From assembly GCA_964438865.1 (NCBI GenBank), contig CAYTMI010000007.1, positions 1-64,000 on the forward strand: a stretch of 64,000 nt of DNA, in the 5' to 3' direction. Position numbers and translations under genes: made by a program. The first letter of the stretch is position 1, and every line of letters starts with the position of its first letter. The notes beneath the pieces are model-generated. The model had not been told where the DNA came from and searched no databases. It worked only from the letters and a program-made list of their open reading frames with translations. Origin of the DNA: G016234445 sp964438865 (GTDB taxonomy: Bacteria; Chloroflexota; Dehalococcoidia; Tepidiformales; Tepidiformaceae). Below, one piece after another: positions 33,959-43,233 of the stretch.

Positions 33959-35546
33959 CCTTGCCTCCCACGACGAGGAACGCGAGCGGGATGGCTGCGG
34001 TAAGGGTCAGGAGGAGTGCTGGCAGCGCGGCGCGACCATAGAGCGCGTCGGCGCTGGCTCCCCAAACGACCCCCGGGAGGGTCCGGAAGCCGGGGGGGCT
34101 GAGGAGCAGCGTGGCGGGCAATTCCTTCATGCAAGTGAGGAAAACCAGGGCGAATGCCGCGGTGATTCCGGGTCGCGCGATGGGGAATGTAACAGAGGTG
34201 AGTACCTTCAGGGGAGACCGGCCGAGGCTTGCGGCGGCCTCTTCGAGGTGGGGGTTCTGACGCATGAGGGGTGTGCGAACCGCCCCAAGGGCGTTGGGTA
34301 GGAAGAGAATCACGTAGGCCGCAAGCAACAACCAGATCGTTTGATACAGCCCAGTCGCGTAACTGATGCCAAAGAATACAAGGGCGAGGGCGACGACGAG
34401 GCCGGGGAGGGCGTGGGTCGCGAACGTGAGTTGTTCCAGGCCGCGCGCGAGCGGACCCCGGAACCGGGCGGCCAGGACCGCGATGGGCAGCGCCAGGCCC
34501 ACGGTAATGGCCGCGCCGGCGACGGCAAGGGAGGCGGAATGACGAAAGGGCTCCCACAGGGGAGGGAAGCCTCCGCCGGCCTGAACTCCGCGGACGAGCC
34601 AGTAGAGCAGGACGCCGACGGGCGTGACCAAGGAAAGGAGGGCGACGAAGCAGAGGAAGCCCACGGCCGGCCAACGCCAGGAGCCGAGGGGCACGGGGGG
34701 TGGGACGGCCGAGCGTCTCGCGCGGGCGTGTGCCTGGTAGCGGGTGCGCGCCATGAGTTCCGCCGCCAGGATCACCATGGCGAACACGGAGAGGAGCGTC
34801 CCCAGGATGGCGGCGCCGGTGCGGTCGAACGAGGAAGTGTAGTGGATGAAGATGGCGCGTGTGAATGTGTTGTAACGGAGGGTGGACACGCCACCGAAGT
34901 CACTCAGCACGTACAGGGCGACGAGGAGCCCTCCCGCGGCGATCGCGGGCGCAAGGGACGGGAGCGTGACCGAGGCAAAGGTCCGCCAGCGCCCTTCGCC
35001 CAACGAGGCGGAGGCTTCCTCCTCGGACGGGTCGAGCGCACCGAAGGCCGCGACGAGCACGAGGTAGACATAGGGGAAGCTGACAGCCGAGAGGGTTAGC
35101 GCAGCTCCCCAGAACCCGTAGATCTCCGGAAGGCGGTCGACGCCGACGGCCTCCAGTTTGTCCTGGAGCATCCCGCGGGGGCCGAAGGCGGCCACCACGG
35201 CAAGCGCCATCACGTAGGAGGGGATGGCCAGCGGGACCGAGAGGGCGACGGACCATACGCGCCGCCAAGCAAGGTCGGAGCGAACGACCAGCCACGCCGC
35301 CGGCAGAGCGACGGCGACGCACACCAGGGACACCGTCGCGGCCAGGGCGGCGCTGTTCCAGAGTAGTTCGGCGAGCGAACCCCGAAGCACCTCTTCCCAA
35401 CCGGCCCACCCCCTCCCGGAGGACCGGCTGACCAGGTACCAGAGCGGTACGAGCGTCGCGAGCACGGTTGGGACTGCGATCACCCAGAGGAGAATCGGGG
35501 CCCGGCCGCCGGTCCGGGAAGCGAAGATGCGCGTCACATTCACCAT
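33939..35546 (-). CDS. fbpB: Fe3+ ABC transporter permease (fused, two permease halves)
   Basis: A 535-residue inner-membrane protein with about 12 membrane helices. Two ATPase-contact EAA loops are visible, EEASASLGEGRWRTFASVTL and EEAAASLGRSPLKVLTSVTF, so two permease units are fused in one chain as in FbpB. It is 9 bases downstream of the binding protein gene. Confidence 0.87.
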   Translation of the reverse strand: MVNVTRIFASRTGGRAPILLWVIAVPTVLATLVPLWYLVSRSSGRGWAGWEEVLRGSLAELLWNSAALAATVSLVCVAVALPAAWLVVRSDLAWRRVWSVALSVPLAIPSYVMALAVVAAFGPRGMLQDKLEAVGVDRLPEIYGFWGAALTLSAVSFPYVYLVLVAAFGALDPSEEEASASLGEGRWRTFASVTLPSLAPAIAAGGLLVALYVLSDFGGVSTLRYNTFTRAIFIHYTSSFDRTGAAILGTLLSVFAMVILAAELMARTRYQAHARARRSAVPPPVPLGSWRWPAVGFLCFVALLSLVTPVGVLLYWLVRGVQAGGGFPPLWEPFRHSASLAVAGAAITVGLALPIAVLAARFRGPLARGLEQLTFATHALPGLVVALALVFFGISYATGLYQTIWLLLAAYVILFLPNALGAVRTPLMRQNPHLEEAAASLGRSPLKVLTSVTFPIARPGITAAFALVFLTCMKELPATLLLSPPGFRTLPGVVWGASADALYGRAALPALLLTLTAAIPLAFLVVGGKVEDLES

Positions 35547-35555
35547 CCAGCTGTC

Positions 35556-36644
35556 CTACGGCAGGACTTTCGCTTCGCGGAGCAAGGCGAGGGTGCCCTG
35601 GAGGTCCTGGAGTGAGGACAGGTCTACGTCGGGCGGGTCGATCTCCTTGAGGGGCTTGAGGCGGTCGTCCGCCGCGACGCGCTGGGCCAGGGGATACTCA
35701 AAGGTCTTCTGCGCGAAGTACTGCTGGGCGGTGTCCGAAAGGAGGAACTCGACGAAGGCAAGTGCAGCCGCCATGTTGGATGAGGTCCGGAGCACCGCCG
35801 CGCCGGCGACGTTAACAAGCGATCCAGCGTCGTCGGCGTTCGTGTAGTGGTTGCGGGCGTTGAAGCCCTCTCCCTGGTCCTTGATAAAGCCATAAAGGTA
35901 GTAGTGGTTGACAAGACCGACAGCGATCTCCCCGGCGGCGACGGCGCTCACGATCGCGGAATTGTCCTTGTATTCCTTGACGCCGTTCGCCTTCATCGCC
36001 TCCAACCAGGCCTTCGCGGCCTTGTCGCCTTCGACCTTGCGCATGGCGGTGACCGCGGCCTGGAAGGAACCGTTCGTGGGGGCCCACCCCACCTGGCCCT
36101 TCCACTCGGCCCGGGTAAGATCCTTGATGGAGGCAGGGAGCTGGGAGGGCGAGACGATTTTCGGGTTGTAGACCACCACCCGCGCCCGTCCGCTCACCCC
36201 GACCCACTGGCCGTTCTGCGCCCGGTACTCGGGGGCGACCTGTACGAGCGCCACTTCGGGGAGCTTCTCCAGCAGGCCGGCGGCGGCGACCGCTCCGAGC
36301 GCGCCGGCGTCCTGCGCGAAATAAACGTCCGCGGGGGACTTCTTGCCTTCCTCCAGGAGAAGCGCGGCGAGTTGCGCCGTGTCGCCGTACTTCACTTTCA
36401 CGTCAACCCCGGTCGCCTTTTCGAACTCATCGATGAGGGGCTGGACGAGCGACTCGGCGCGGCCCGAATAAACGGTGAGCGAGCCGCTCAGCTTCGCAGT
36501 GGTGGCGGTGGCGCCGGCGCTGGTGGGGTTGGAACCCGGCTCCGCATCGTCGTTGTCGCCACATGCTAAGAGCAGCACCGCGGCGGCGCCAAGGGCGAGA
36601 ATAAGCGCGACAGGCACCCAGTGCGATCGCGTGAGAAAAACCAT
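35556..36644 (-). CDS. fbpA: Fe3+-binding lipoprotein of the ABC transporter
   Basis: A 362-residue solute-binding protein with a lipoprotein signal (lipobox LLAC, Cys28). After a Thr/Ala linker the SBP fold begins at LTVYSGRAESLVQPLIDEFE. The paired tyrosines in VNHYYLYGF match the iron-coordinating tyrosines of FbpA. It sits between the cupredoxin lipoprotein gene (142 bases) and the permease. An AGGAG site precedes the ATG. I found no IdeR-like box in the 142-base gap. Confidence 0.88.
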   Translation of the reverse strand: MVFLTRSHWVPVALILALGAAAVLLLACGDNDDAEPGSNPTSAGATATTAKLSGSLTVYSGRAESLVQPLIDEFEKATGVDVKVKYGDTAQLAALLLEEGKKSPADVYFAQDAGALGAVAAAGLLEKLPEVALVQVAPEYRAQNGQWVGVSGRARVVVYNPKIVSPSQLPASIKDLTRAEWKGQVGWAPTNGSFQAAVTAMRKVEGDKAAKAWLEAMKANGVKEYKDNSAIVSAVAAGEIAVGLVNHYYLYGFIKDQGEGFNARNHYTNADDAGSLVNVAGAAVLRTSSNMAAALAFVEFLLSDTAQQYFAQKTFEYPLAQRVAADDRLKPLKEIDPPDVDLSSLQDLQGTLALLREAKVLP

Positions 36645-36786
36645 CGTTCCTAGCTCCTGAGTTGGTGATGGTGGGGGCCCGGCTGGCTACGGACCGCCCT
36701 CCGACTGCTGGGGCGGCGGGAATACGTTCTTTTCGGCCCGGTTCTCTCCCTGCTCTCCCCAAACCGGACGACGGCGAGCGATCTGT

Positions 36787-37530
36787 TCAGCTGACCTCGA
36801 AGTCCAGTCGCATGCCTTCCTTGTAGTGGTCAACCTTGCTGCCGGCTTCACCGGGCACAATCACGCAGGCGAGGACGTAGCGACCCTTCGGGAGGTCGAG
36901 CACGATCTCCCCGGACTTCCCGGGGTCAATATCCTCCACTTCGCCCATGTTTTCGAACGAGCCGTCGGCCTTCACGTAGAGCACGGCGAGTTCATGGACC
37001 TCGGACTTGCTGAGGTTGCGGGCCGCGAACTTCGTGGGGCCGGCGGCGACGGATGCCCGGTCAACGATGACGCGATACTCGGTGAGGTCGACCGTGACGG
37101 TCACCTTCGGCGCTTTGGTGGTGCCCCGCGACGCCGCCTGGTCGGTACCGCCGCTTGTGGCCGCGCCGGTCTTCCCGGTGACGTTCACTTCGATGATCGT
37201 GGACTGGCCGCCGGGCACGTAGCACTTCAGCTTCTGGACGCCCGCAGAGCCCGGGGCCGTCCACGACTGCGACCGCGTCTTGCCGGAAGGGACCAGCAGT
37301 TCCTCCAGCCGCATCCCGTCGATGCCTTCGATTTCGGCGTCCTTCTTGCCGGCGTTGGTCACCTCGAACGTGACTTTCTCCCCGGCGGCGACTTCGACCG
37401 TTGCTGGCGTGCAGCTTTCGTCGGTCTGGCGAATCTGGATGATGCGGCGGTCAGCGCCGGCGCCGCCACAGGCGGCGGCAAGCGCGCCGGCCGTGAAGAC
37501 ACACAGAAAACTGAAAGTAAAGCGGGACAT
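36787..37530 (-). CDS. EfeO-like lipoprotein with two cupredoxin-type domains
   Basis: A 247-residue exported protein; signal 1-20 with a Cys at 21 (AAAC) suggests a lipoprotein. Residues about 27-115 resemble the EfeO cupredoxin domain (CTPATVEVAAGEKVTFEVTN, then KKDAEIEGIDG and LKCYVPGG). A second similar unit follows at about 135-247 (VTVDLTEYRVIVDRASVAAG, ending in DHYKEGM). The M75 peptidase-like domain of classic EfeO is absent. It lies 35 bases after the FTR1 permease gene and probably delivers or oxidises iron for it. The ATG at 37530 has GGAGG upstream. Confidence 0.75.
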   Translation of the reverse strand: MSRFTFSFLCVFTAGALAAACGGAGADRRIIQIRQTDESCTPATVEVAAGEKVTFEVTNAGKKDAEIEGIDGMRLEELLVPSGKTRSQSWTAPGSAGVQKLKCYVPGGQSTIIEVNVTGKTGAATSGGTDQAASRGTTKAPKVTVTVDLTEYRVIVDRASVAAGPTKFAARNLSKSEVHELAVLYVKADGSFENMGEVEDIDPGKSGEIVLDLPKGRYVLACVIVPGEAGSKVDHYKEGMRLDFEVS

Positions 37531-37565
37531 GGAAGCCTCCGTGAAAGTTGTGGCCGGACGAAGCA

Positions 37566-38423
37566 TCAGCTGGTCGTCGACGACGGATGGGCTGCCGCCG
37601 GGGCGCGGTCCGGCCGGCGACCCCAGGTGGGGAGGATCAGGAAGAGGAGCACGGCCGGGACGAGATAGCCCCAGTAGAGCGTTATCTGCGTGATTGACGG
37701 GGCCGAATCGTAGCCGAGCAGGGTGCCGAGGAACTTGCCTTCCGTCGACGTGATCGAGATGAGGCTCTCCGTATCCCAGGGGCGGCTGCCGAGGTCGCTG
37801 ATGAGGGCGGCCTCGTAGAGCTTCGTCACCGAGTTGGCGAGCAGCCCTGCGGCGAGGACGAGGAGGAGCAGGCCCGAAAACAGGAAGAACGGCCGGAGAG
37901 GTAGGCGCGTGCTGCCCTGGTAGATGCCGGCCCCAATGACCGCGGCGACCACGAACCCGAGAATGCCGCCGAGGACGTATTGGGGTCCAGAGACGCCGTT
38001 GCTCGCCCCTGCGAAAAGGAAGAGCACGGTTTCGAGACCCTCTCGGCCGACCGAGGTGGCGGCGAGCAGGACGATCGCTGTTACCGAGCCCTTGCCGATT
38101 GCGGCGTCGACCTGGTGCTTAAGTTCGGCCGAGATGCCGCTGGCCTGGCGGCGCATCCAGACGGCCATGCCCGTGAGGACGAGGACCGCGAAGATCATCG
38201 CGAAGCCTTCGAACGCCTCCACGACACGCTTGTCCAGTTCCTTCGAGGCCAGTTCGAGGCCGGCGCCGATGGCGACGGAGATTGCCGCGGCGATGCCGAC
38301 CCCGGCCCAGACGTTGCGGAAATGGCGCCTCTGCCCGATGGAGTTGAGGTAGCCCAGGAGGATGGCAACGATGAGCGCCATCTCCACGCCTTCTCTCAGG
38401 GTGACCAGGAACGAGAACGTCAT
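37566..38423 (-). CDS. efeU: FTR1-family high-affinity iron permease
   Basis: A 285-residue, seven-helix membrane protein. Two REGxE iron-transfer motifs are present: REGVE at 10-14 and REGLE in helix 4 (VGREGLETVLFLF). The length matches bacterial EfeU. It is the first gene of a five-gene iron operon, with AGGAG before the ATG and an IdeR/DtxR-like box upstream. Confidence 0.93.
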   Translation of the reverse strand: MTFSFLVTLREGVEMALIVAILLGYLNSIGQRRHFRNVWAGVGIAAAISVAIGAGLELASKELDKRVVEAFEGFAMIFAVLVLTGMAVWMRRQASGISAELKHQVDAAIGKGSVTAIVLLAATSVGREGLETVLFLFAGASNGVSGPQYVLGGILGFVVAAVIGAGIYQGSTRLPLRPFFLFSGLLLLVLAAGLLANSVTKLYEAALISDLGSRPWDTESLISITSTEGKFLGTLLGYDSAPSITQITLYWGYLVPAVLLFLILPTWGRRPDRAPAAAHPSSTTS

Positions 38424-38461
38424 CGTCAGCTCCTCTTGCCAGTAGTGACTTTCTCCGTGAG

Positions 38462-38480
38462 TTAGTCTCGCCTAACTTTC
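38462..38480 (-). promoter_or_regulatory. Candidate IdeR/DtxR iron box upstream of efeU
   Basis: TTAGTCTCGCCTAACTTTC agrees with the DtxR/IdeR consensus TTAGGTTAGSCTAACCTAA at 13 of 19 positions, with both half-sites TTAG and CTAAC. It lies 39-57 bases before the efeU start. A TTGACT on the minus strand places a possible promoter across it, so iron-loaded repressor would block the operon. No IdeR gene is in the window. Confidence 0.55.
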
Positions 38481-38559
38481 ACAGCCAGTCAATACTTACG
38501 GACTGAAGCTGTTACCCCTATCCTGAAACTTTCCGAGCGGTAAACAAGGGCCGAACGGT

Positions 38560-39453
38560 CTACAAATCATGGACCGTTTGGAGGTGCTGCTCGCCGAAGG
38601 CCCGGATCACGTCCTCGGCGTGGTCGTTCTCCCGCGGGTTGACCAGGCAGACGGCATGGCTGACGCCCCTGGCGGCGATCGCGGCGAGTTGCTCCACCGT
38701 ACGTTCGTTGCCGTCCGAACCGATGACGCCGGCGCCTTCGATGCTGAGGCTCAGGGCGCCAGGGTCCCGGCCGGCGCGTTCCGCAGCTTCCCGGGCGATA
38801 GCGAAGTCCTCGGTGATCGCGGGGAGGCTCTTGGCAGTCGCGTGCCAGCCGTCGGCGAACTTGCCGACGCGTTCGAGTTGCTGCCGGCTCTCGCCGCCCA
38901 ACCAGATGGGGATGGTCCCGTTGACGGGCTTCGGATTGCAGGTCCAGTCGACGCATTCGTAGAACTCGCCGCTGAAGTTGACCCATTCGTCGCGCCAGAG
39001 TGCCCTGGTCACCTGCAGCCACTCGTCCATGCGCTTGCCGCGCCGCTCCCAGGGCACGCCGAGGACTTCGAACTCCTGCTTCCACCAACCAACCCCAGCG
39101 CCGAGGATCATCCGTCCGCCGGAGAGGTGGTCCATGGACGCCCATTGCTTGGCGTTGAGTACGGGGTGCCGCATCGGCGCGACCAGCACGCTTGTCCCCA
39201 GATGGACCCGCGAGGTGATCGCTGCGAGGTAGCTGAGCAGGGTGTTGGCTTCGATGAAGGCGTTGCGGGGAGAGAAGCCCATCTTGCCGTCCGGCGAATA
39301 GGGGTACTGCGACTCCTGCTCTTTCTGGAGGACGACGTGGTCGAAGACCCAGAGGCTGTCAAAGCCGGCCTCGTCGGCGGCGCGGGCGAACCTGGCGATC
39401 GTTTCGGGCGTGGCAAAGCGGCCCACCTGGGGGACATGCAACCCAACCTTCAT
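38560..39453 (-). CDS. LLM-class F420-dependent oxidoreductase
   Basis: A 297-residue luciferase-like (bacterial LLM TIM-barrel) protein starting MKVGLHVPQVGRFATPETIA at 39453. Family signatures include AADEAGFDSLWVFDHVV, HLSGGRMILGAGVGWWKQEFEVLGV, and IPIWLGGES. This subfamily typically uses F420 rather than FMN. It is divergent from a second F420-type gene (39590). Confidence 0.85.
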   Translation of the reverse strand: MKVGLHVPQVGRFATPETIARFARAADEAGFDSLWVFDHVVLQKEQESQYPYSPDGKMGFSPRNAFIEANTLLSYLAAITSRVHLGTSVLVAPMRHPVLNAKQWASMDHLSGGRMILGAGVGWWKQEFEVLGVPWERRGKRMDEWLQVTRALWRDEWVNFSGEFYECVDWTCNPKPVNGTIPIWLGGESRQQLERVGKFADGWHATAKSLPAITEDFAIAREAAERAGRDPGALSLSIEGAGVIGSDGNERTVEQLAAIAARGVSHAVCLVNPRENDHAEDVIRAFGEQHLQTVHDL

Positions 39454-39589
39454 TTCAGCCTCCGGTGACGCTCGCCAGTGGTGGCGGCGGCGAAAGCGTA
39501 GACGACGGAGCAGCGGGAGGCCATCGCATTTGCAAGGAGCCACGGCGGCCTGTACGGTCGAAGTACATACTTTTCGTAAGGAGCACACC

Positions 39590-39985
39590 ATGACGCAGAT
39601 CCCGGACTCGCACAAGGACATCCTCCTGGGCAAGAACTTCGCCCACATCGCCACGCTGATGCCGGACGGCGGCCCGCAGGTGACCCCGGTGTGGGTCGAC
39701 TTCGACGGCGAGAGCATCCTCTTCAACACCGCCGAAGGCCGCCGCAAGACCCGCAACCTCGACCGCGACGGCCGCGTAGCCATTTCCGTCCACGACCAGG
39801 CCAACCCCTACCGCTACATCCAGGTCCGGGGCACGGTGGTGGAGCGCACGAAGGATGGGGCCGAGGCGCACATCGACAAGATGGCGAAGAAGTACCTGGA
39901 CCTCGACGCCTATCCCTACCGGGATCCTTCCCAGCCGCGCGTCATCTATAGGGTGAAGCCGGAGCACGTCCAGACGATGGGGTAG
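39590..39985 (+). CDS. PPOX-class F420-dependent flavoprotein
   Basis: A 131-residue split-barrel protein, MTQIPDSHKDILLGKNFAHI at the start, with QVTPVWVDFDGESILFNTAEGRRKTRNL and YRYIQVRGTV in the body, as in Rv1155-like F420-binding enzymes. It has TAAGGAG 6 bases before the ATG, so unlike many neighbours it is not leaderless. Substrate unknown. Confidence 0.88.
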   Translation: MTQIPDSHKDILLGKNFAHIATLMPDGGPQVTPVWVDFDGESILFNTAEGRRKTRNLDRDGRVAISVHDQANPYRYIQVRGTVVERTKDGAEAHIDKMAKKYLDLDAYPYRDPSQPRVIYRVKPEHVQTMG

Positions 39986-40044
39986 ACGCCGGGGCCCGGG
40001 CCGTCGCCGCAACAGGAAGCGCGCGCACCGGGGGCACGGTCGGG

Positions 40045-40050
40045 TAGGAT
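40045..40050 (+). promoter_or_regulatory. Predicted leaderless -10 box (CoA-transferase gene)
   Basis: TAGGAT ends 7 bases before the ATG at 40058 and no Shine-Dalgarno is present. No convincing -35. Confidence 0.45.
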
Positions 40051-40057
40051 TGCCGGC

Positions 40058-41338
40058 ATGTCCAACCAGCCGTTTGCCGGGGTCACCGTCGTCGAATTCG
40101 GTCAGTTCATCGCAGTGCCGTACTGCGCCCAGTTGCTGGCCGACGGCGGCGCGCACGTCATCAAGGTCGAATCGCTCGACGGGGACCCCGTGCGGCACCT
40201 GGCGCCACTTGCACCGGGCGAAACGCGCCACTTCATCTCCCGGAACCGGGGGAAGCACGTTCTTCCCCTGGACTTGAAGCACGGATCCGCCCGGCCCGTC
40301 ATCGAAGCCCTGCTCCAGCACGCCGACGTGGTGCTGACGAACCTCCGGCCGGGGGTCGCGGCCGAAGTAGGGCTCGACTACGAAAGCCTCCATCGCCGGT
40401 TCCCGCGGCTGGTCGTTGGCAACGTCACCGCCTTCGGTCACTACGGACCCGACGCGGGCCTCGCGGGCATGGACTACGTCATCCAGGCGCGGAGCGGGCT
40501 GATGGCCGCGAACGGTCGCACCCGGGACGGGCTGCCGCTCGCGGGCGACCCGCCGATCGCCGACTACATGTGCGCGATGATGCTCTCGTTCGGCGTCGCC
40601 TCGGCCCTCTTCCGGCGGGAACAGACCGGGAGGGGCGGGGAGGTGGACGTTTCACTGCTGATGGCGGCCCTCGTGCTGGAGAACAACCTCATCCTCCGCG
40701 TCGAGAACGTGGACGGGCCGATCCACACGGCGGTCCACGAACGGCTCGCCGAAATGCGCGCGGCAGGAGCCCCCTACGTCGAACAGGCAGCGGTCCAGCC
40801 GCAGGTGCGCGTGAGTTCGATGTCGAGCGTCTACTACCGCAGCTACGCGACGAAGGACGCCGCGATCGCCGTCGCCTGCGTGAGCCCGGGCCTGCAGCGG
40901 ACGTTCATCCGCGCAATCGGGCTGGTGGACGACGCCCACCACGAACCGATGGACCGAGACCATCAGGCCCGGCACTACGCCGGCCTCCAGCACCGCGCCG
41001 AAGCGACCCTGGCGACGAAGACGACCGCAGAGTGGAAGGCGATCTTCGACCAGCACGGCGTGCCAGCGGCCGGTGTGAAGTTTCCGATCGAGATGCTGGA
41101 CGACCCCCAACTCCTCGCGAACGGGATGGTCCATGACCTGCCGCACCCAGCCCTCGGCCCAGTGCGGATGCTGGCCAACCCGATCAACCTCGACGGCGAC
41201 GGCTTCCAGCCCGGCCATCCGACGGCGGCGTACGGGTCGGAGGCTGTCGCCATCTTCCAGGAGATCGGCTTCTCCGAGGGCGATGCGCGACGGCTCGTTG
41301 AAGAGGGCATCACCCGGGACCGGCCGCCGGGGACGTGA
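40058..41338 (+). CDS. Single-domain type III (CaiB/BaiF) CoA-transferase
   Basis: A 426-residue family III CoA-transferase. FAGVTVVEFGQFIAVPYCAQLLADGGAHVIKVE opens the fold. The catalytic Asp is retained in PPIADYMCA, 21 residues before TGRGGEVDVS. Enzymes of this family move CoA between carboxylic acids through an aspartyl-CoA thioester. Substrate unknown. The next gene's reading frame opens across the stop, but homology there starts later. Confidence 0.88.
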   Translation: MSNQPFAGVTVVEFGQFIAVPYCAQLLADGGAHVIKVESLDGDPVRHLAPLAPGETRHFISRNRGKHVLPLDLKHGSARPVIEALLQHADVVLTNLRPGVAAEVGLDYESLHRRFPRLVVGNVTAFGHYGPDAGLAGMDYVIQARSGLMAANGRTRDGLPLAGDPPIADYMCAMMLSFGVASALFRREQTGRGGEVDVSLLMAALVLENNLILRVENVDGPIHTAVHERLAEMRAAGAPYVEQAAVQPQVRVSSMSSVYYRSYATKDAAIAVACVSPGLQRTFIRAIGLVDDAHHEPMDRDHQARHYAGLQHRAEATLATKTTAEWKAIFDQHGVPAAGVKFPIEMLDDPQLLANGMVHDLPHPALGPVRMLANPINLDGDGFQPGHPTAAYGSEAVAIFQEIGFSEGDARRLVEEGITRDRPPGT

Positions 41339-41361
41339 CCGGCTCTTTCGTCCGCCGCCGC

Positions 41362-41367
41362 TACAGT
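41362..41367 (+). promoter_or_regulatory. Predicted leaderless -10 box (lipoprotein hydrolase gene)
   Basis: TACAGT ends 6 bases before the ATG at 41374 with no ribosome-binding site between. No clear -35. Confidence 0.45.
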
Positions 41368-41373
41368 GTGACC

Positions 41374-42777
41374 ATGCGCCGCGCCATCCTGGCCCCGTTC
41401 GTCCTGCTGTTGCTCGCCCTCGCCACCGCCTGCTCCGGCCGGGGCGATGCCGTTCCCGGGACCACCCCCGCCGAGACGCCGCTCGCGACCAACGAAGCCA
41501 CCGCGACCGCGGCGCCGCCGACAGCCACCGCGTCCGCTTCCGCCGTCCCAACCGCTCCCCCGACCGGCAAGCCGAAGCTGGGGACATCCGCCGGACAGCC
41601 GGTTTCCCAGCGCGACCCCGCGTTCACGGCGCTCCCGGGCGCTACCGCGTCGTTCGGGCAACTCGGAAATGCCGTCTACCGGGTGGAGATGCCCGCGAAG
41701 TGGAACGGTGACCTCGTGCTCTGGGCGCATGGCTTCCGTGGATTCGACCTCGAAGTGTACGTGGACGACCCTCCCGAGGCGCTGCGGAAGGCGTTCATCG
41801 ACGCGGGATTCGCCTGGGCGGCGAGCAGTTACAGCGAGAACGGCTACACGCCAGGGATCGGGGCCGATGACACCCTCGCGCTCAAGCGGTATTTCGAGGC
41901 GTCCTTTGCGAAGCCCAAGCGGACCTACCTGGCCGGCGCGTCGATGGGCGGGAACGTCACGGTGCTGTCGCTGGAGCACTTCGCCGGCGAGTACGATGGC
42001 GCGCTTTCGCTCTGCGGAGCAGTCACCGGCATCGAACAGATCGACTACCTCTTTTCCTGGGCGATGGCGGCCGAATTCGTCTCCGGACAACAGCTCCCGA
42101 TTGGCAGCGGCCAGTCCGCGATGTTGTCGGCTATGTCGAAGGTCCAGAACCAGCTGAAGGGCACGGACCCACAGCCCACGGCAAAGGGCCTCCTCTTCAT
42201 CGACATCATCCGCAACCTGACGGGTGGGCCGCGGCCGTTCTTTCTGGAAGGCTTCAAGGACCAGTACACGCTGAACTTCGGGCTGCTGGCGCTGGACCCC
42301 AACCGGTCCACGCTGGTGGGCAAGGCGGCGACGAATGTGGGCGTGACCCACAGTGTGGACGCGGCGCTCGGCACCACTTCCGAGGCGGTGAACGCGGGGG
42401 TGCGGAGGCTGGCGGCGGACCCCGCGGCCCGAAACCCGGAGACACATCCCGACGCAGTGCCGACGAGCGGCAAGCTGACTGCACCGCTCCTGACCCTGCA
42501 CGGCACCGGCGACCTCTTCGTGCCGATCAGCCTCGAAGCAGCCTACCGCAAGAGAGCCGAGGCCGCAGGCAAGGGCGACCTCCTCGTCCAGCGGGCCATC
42601 CGGGCGCCGGGCCACTGCAACTTCAGCGGCGAAGAGGTGCGGACGGCGTGGGCCGATCTTGTCTCGTGGGTGACCGTAGGGAAGAAGGCCGCAGGTGACG
42701 ACCTGAGCGGCGACCTGAGCGACGTCGGGCGGCAGTTCACCACTCCCCTGCGGGCGGGAGACCCGGGGACGAAGTGA
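41374..42777 (+). CDS. Lipoprotein alpha/beta-hydrolase
   Basis: A 467-residue exported protein; the signal peptide ends in the lipobox ATAC (Cys20), followed by a Thr/Ala/Pro linker to about residue 70. The hydrolase domain has the nucleophile Ser190 in GASMGG, an acid in GTGDLFVP and a His in APGHCNF. WNGDLVLWAHGFRGF gives the oxyanion side. It is probably an esterase or peptidase on the cell surface; the substrate is unknown. An open frame to 41335 overlaps the previous stop and is not used. Confidence 0.8.
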   Translation: MRRAILAPFVLLLLALATACSGRGDAVPGTTPAETPLATNEATATAAPPTATASASAVPTAPPTGKPKLGTSAGQPVSQRDPAFTALPGATASFGQLGNAVYRVEMPAKWNGDLVLWAHGFRGFDLEVYVDDPPEALRKAFIDAGFAWAASSYSENGYTPGIGADDTLALKRYFEASFAKPKRTYLAGASMGGNVTVLSLEHFAGEYDGALSLCGAVTGIEQIDYLFSWAMAAEFVSGQQLPIGSGQSAMLSAMSKVQNQLKGTDPQPTAKGLLFIDIIRNLTGGPRPFFLEGFKDQYTLNFGLLALDPNRSTLVGKAATNVGVTHSVDAALGTTSEAVNAGVRRLAADPAARNPETHPDAVPTSGKLTAPLLTLHGTGDLFVPISLEAAYRKRAEAAGKGDLLVQRAIRAPGHCNFSGEEVRTAWADLVSWVTVGKKAAGDDLSGDLSDVGRQFTTPLRAGDPGTK

Positions 42778-42819
42778 GCGCGGCTTGCGGATGACCGCGA
42801 GAGGCGTCACGCTCGCGCT

Positions 42820-43233
42820 GTGAACATCTTCTTCGACGTGGATGACACGCTGATCACGTGGGACGTGAAGCTGCGTCCGCATGTGCACGACGTCTTCGCC
42901 CGGCTCCAGGACGACGGCCACGCCATCTATCTCTGGAGCGGACACGGCCCGCGCTGGGAGGTGGTGCGACGCTTCGACCTCCACCGCCACATCACCGACT
43001 GTTTCTGGAAGCCGCTGCATAACCACCGTGCACGTTTGAGCGAACTCGGGGTGCCGTTCCCCCCCGACTTCGCTGTGGACGACCATGCAGAGATCGTCGA
43101 AGTCTTCGGCGGGCTGGTGATCGAACCGGCGGGATTGCCGTTCGGGCGGGCGGATGAGATGTGGCGGGTGTATGACGAAATTGCCACGTTCGCGCGGGAG
43201 CAGCCGCAGCGCCGCCTTTCTCAGGGCGAGTGA
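42820..43233 (+). CDS. HAD-superfamily phosphatase
   Basis: A 137-residue capless HAD protein starting at GTG. Motif I is FFDVDDTLI, motif II LWSGHG, motif III likely around WKPLHNH, and motif IV AVDDHAEI. It has all four HAD motifs despite being small. Its stop overlaps the GTG of the next phosphatase gene, so the two are coupled. Substrate unknown. Confidence 0.85.
   Translation: MNIFFDVDDTLITWDVKLRPHVHDVFARLQDDGHAIYLWSGHGPRWEVVRRFDLHRHITDCFWKPLHNHRARLSELGVPFPPDFAVDDHAEIVEVFGGLVIEPAGLPFGRADEMWRVYDEIATFAREQPQRRLSQGE

Noticed and set aside
36645..36786. IdeR box before fbpA
   Set aside because: I searched the gap for TTAG/CTAA half-sites in the right spacing and found none.
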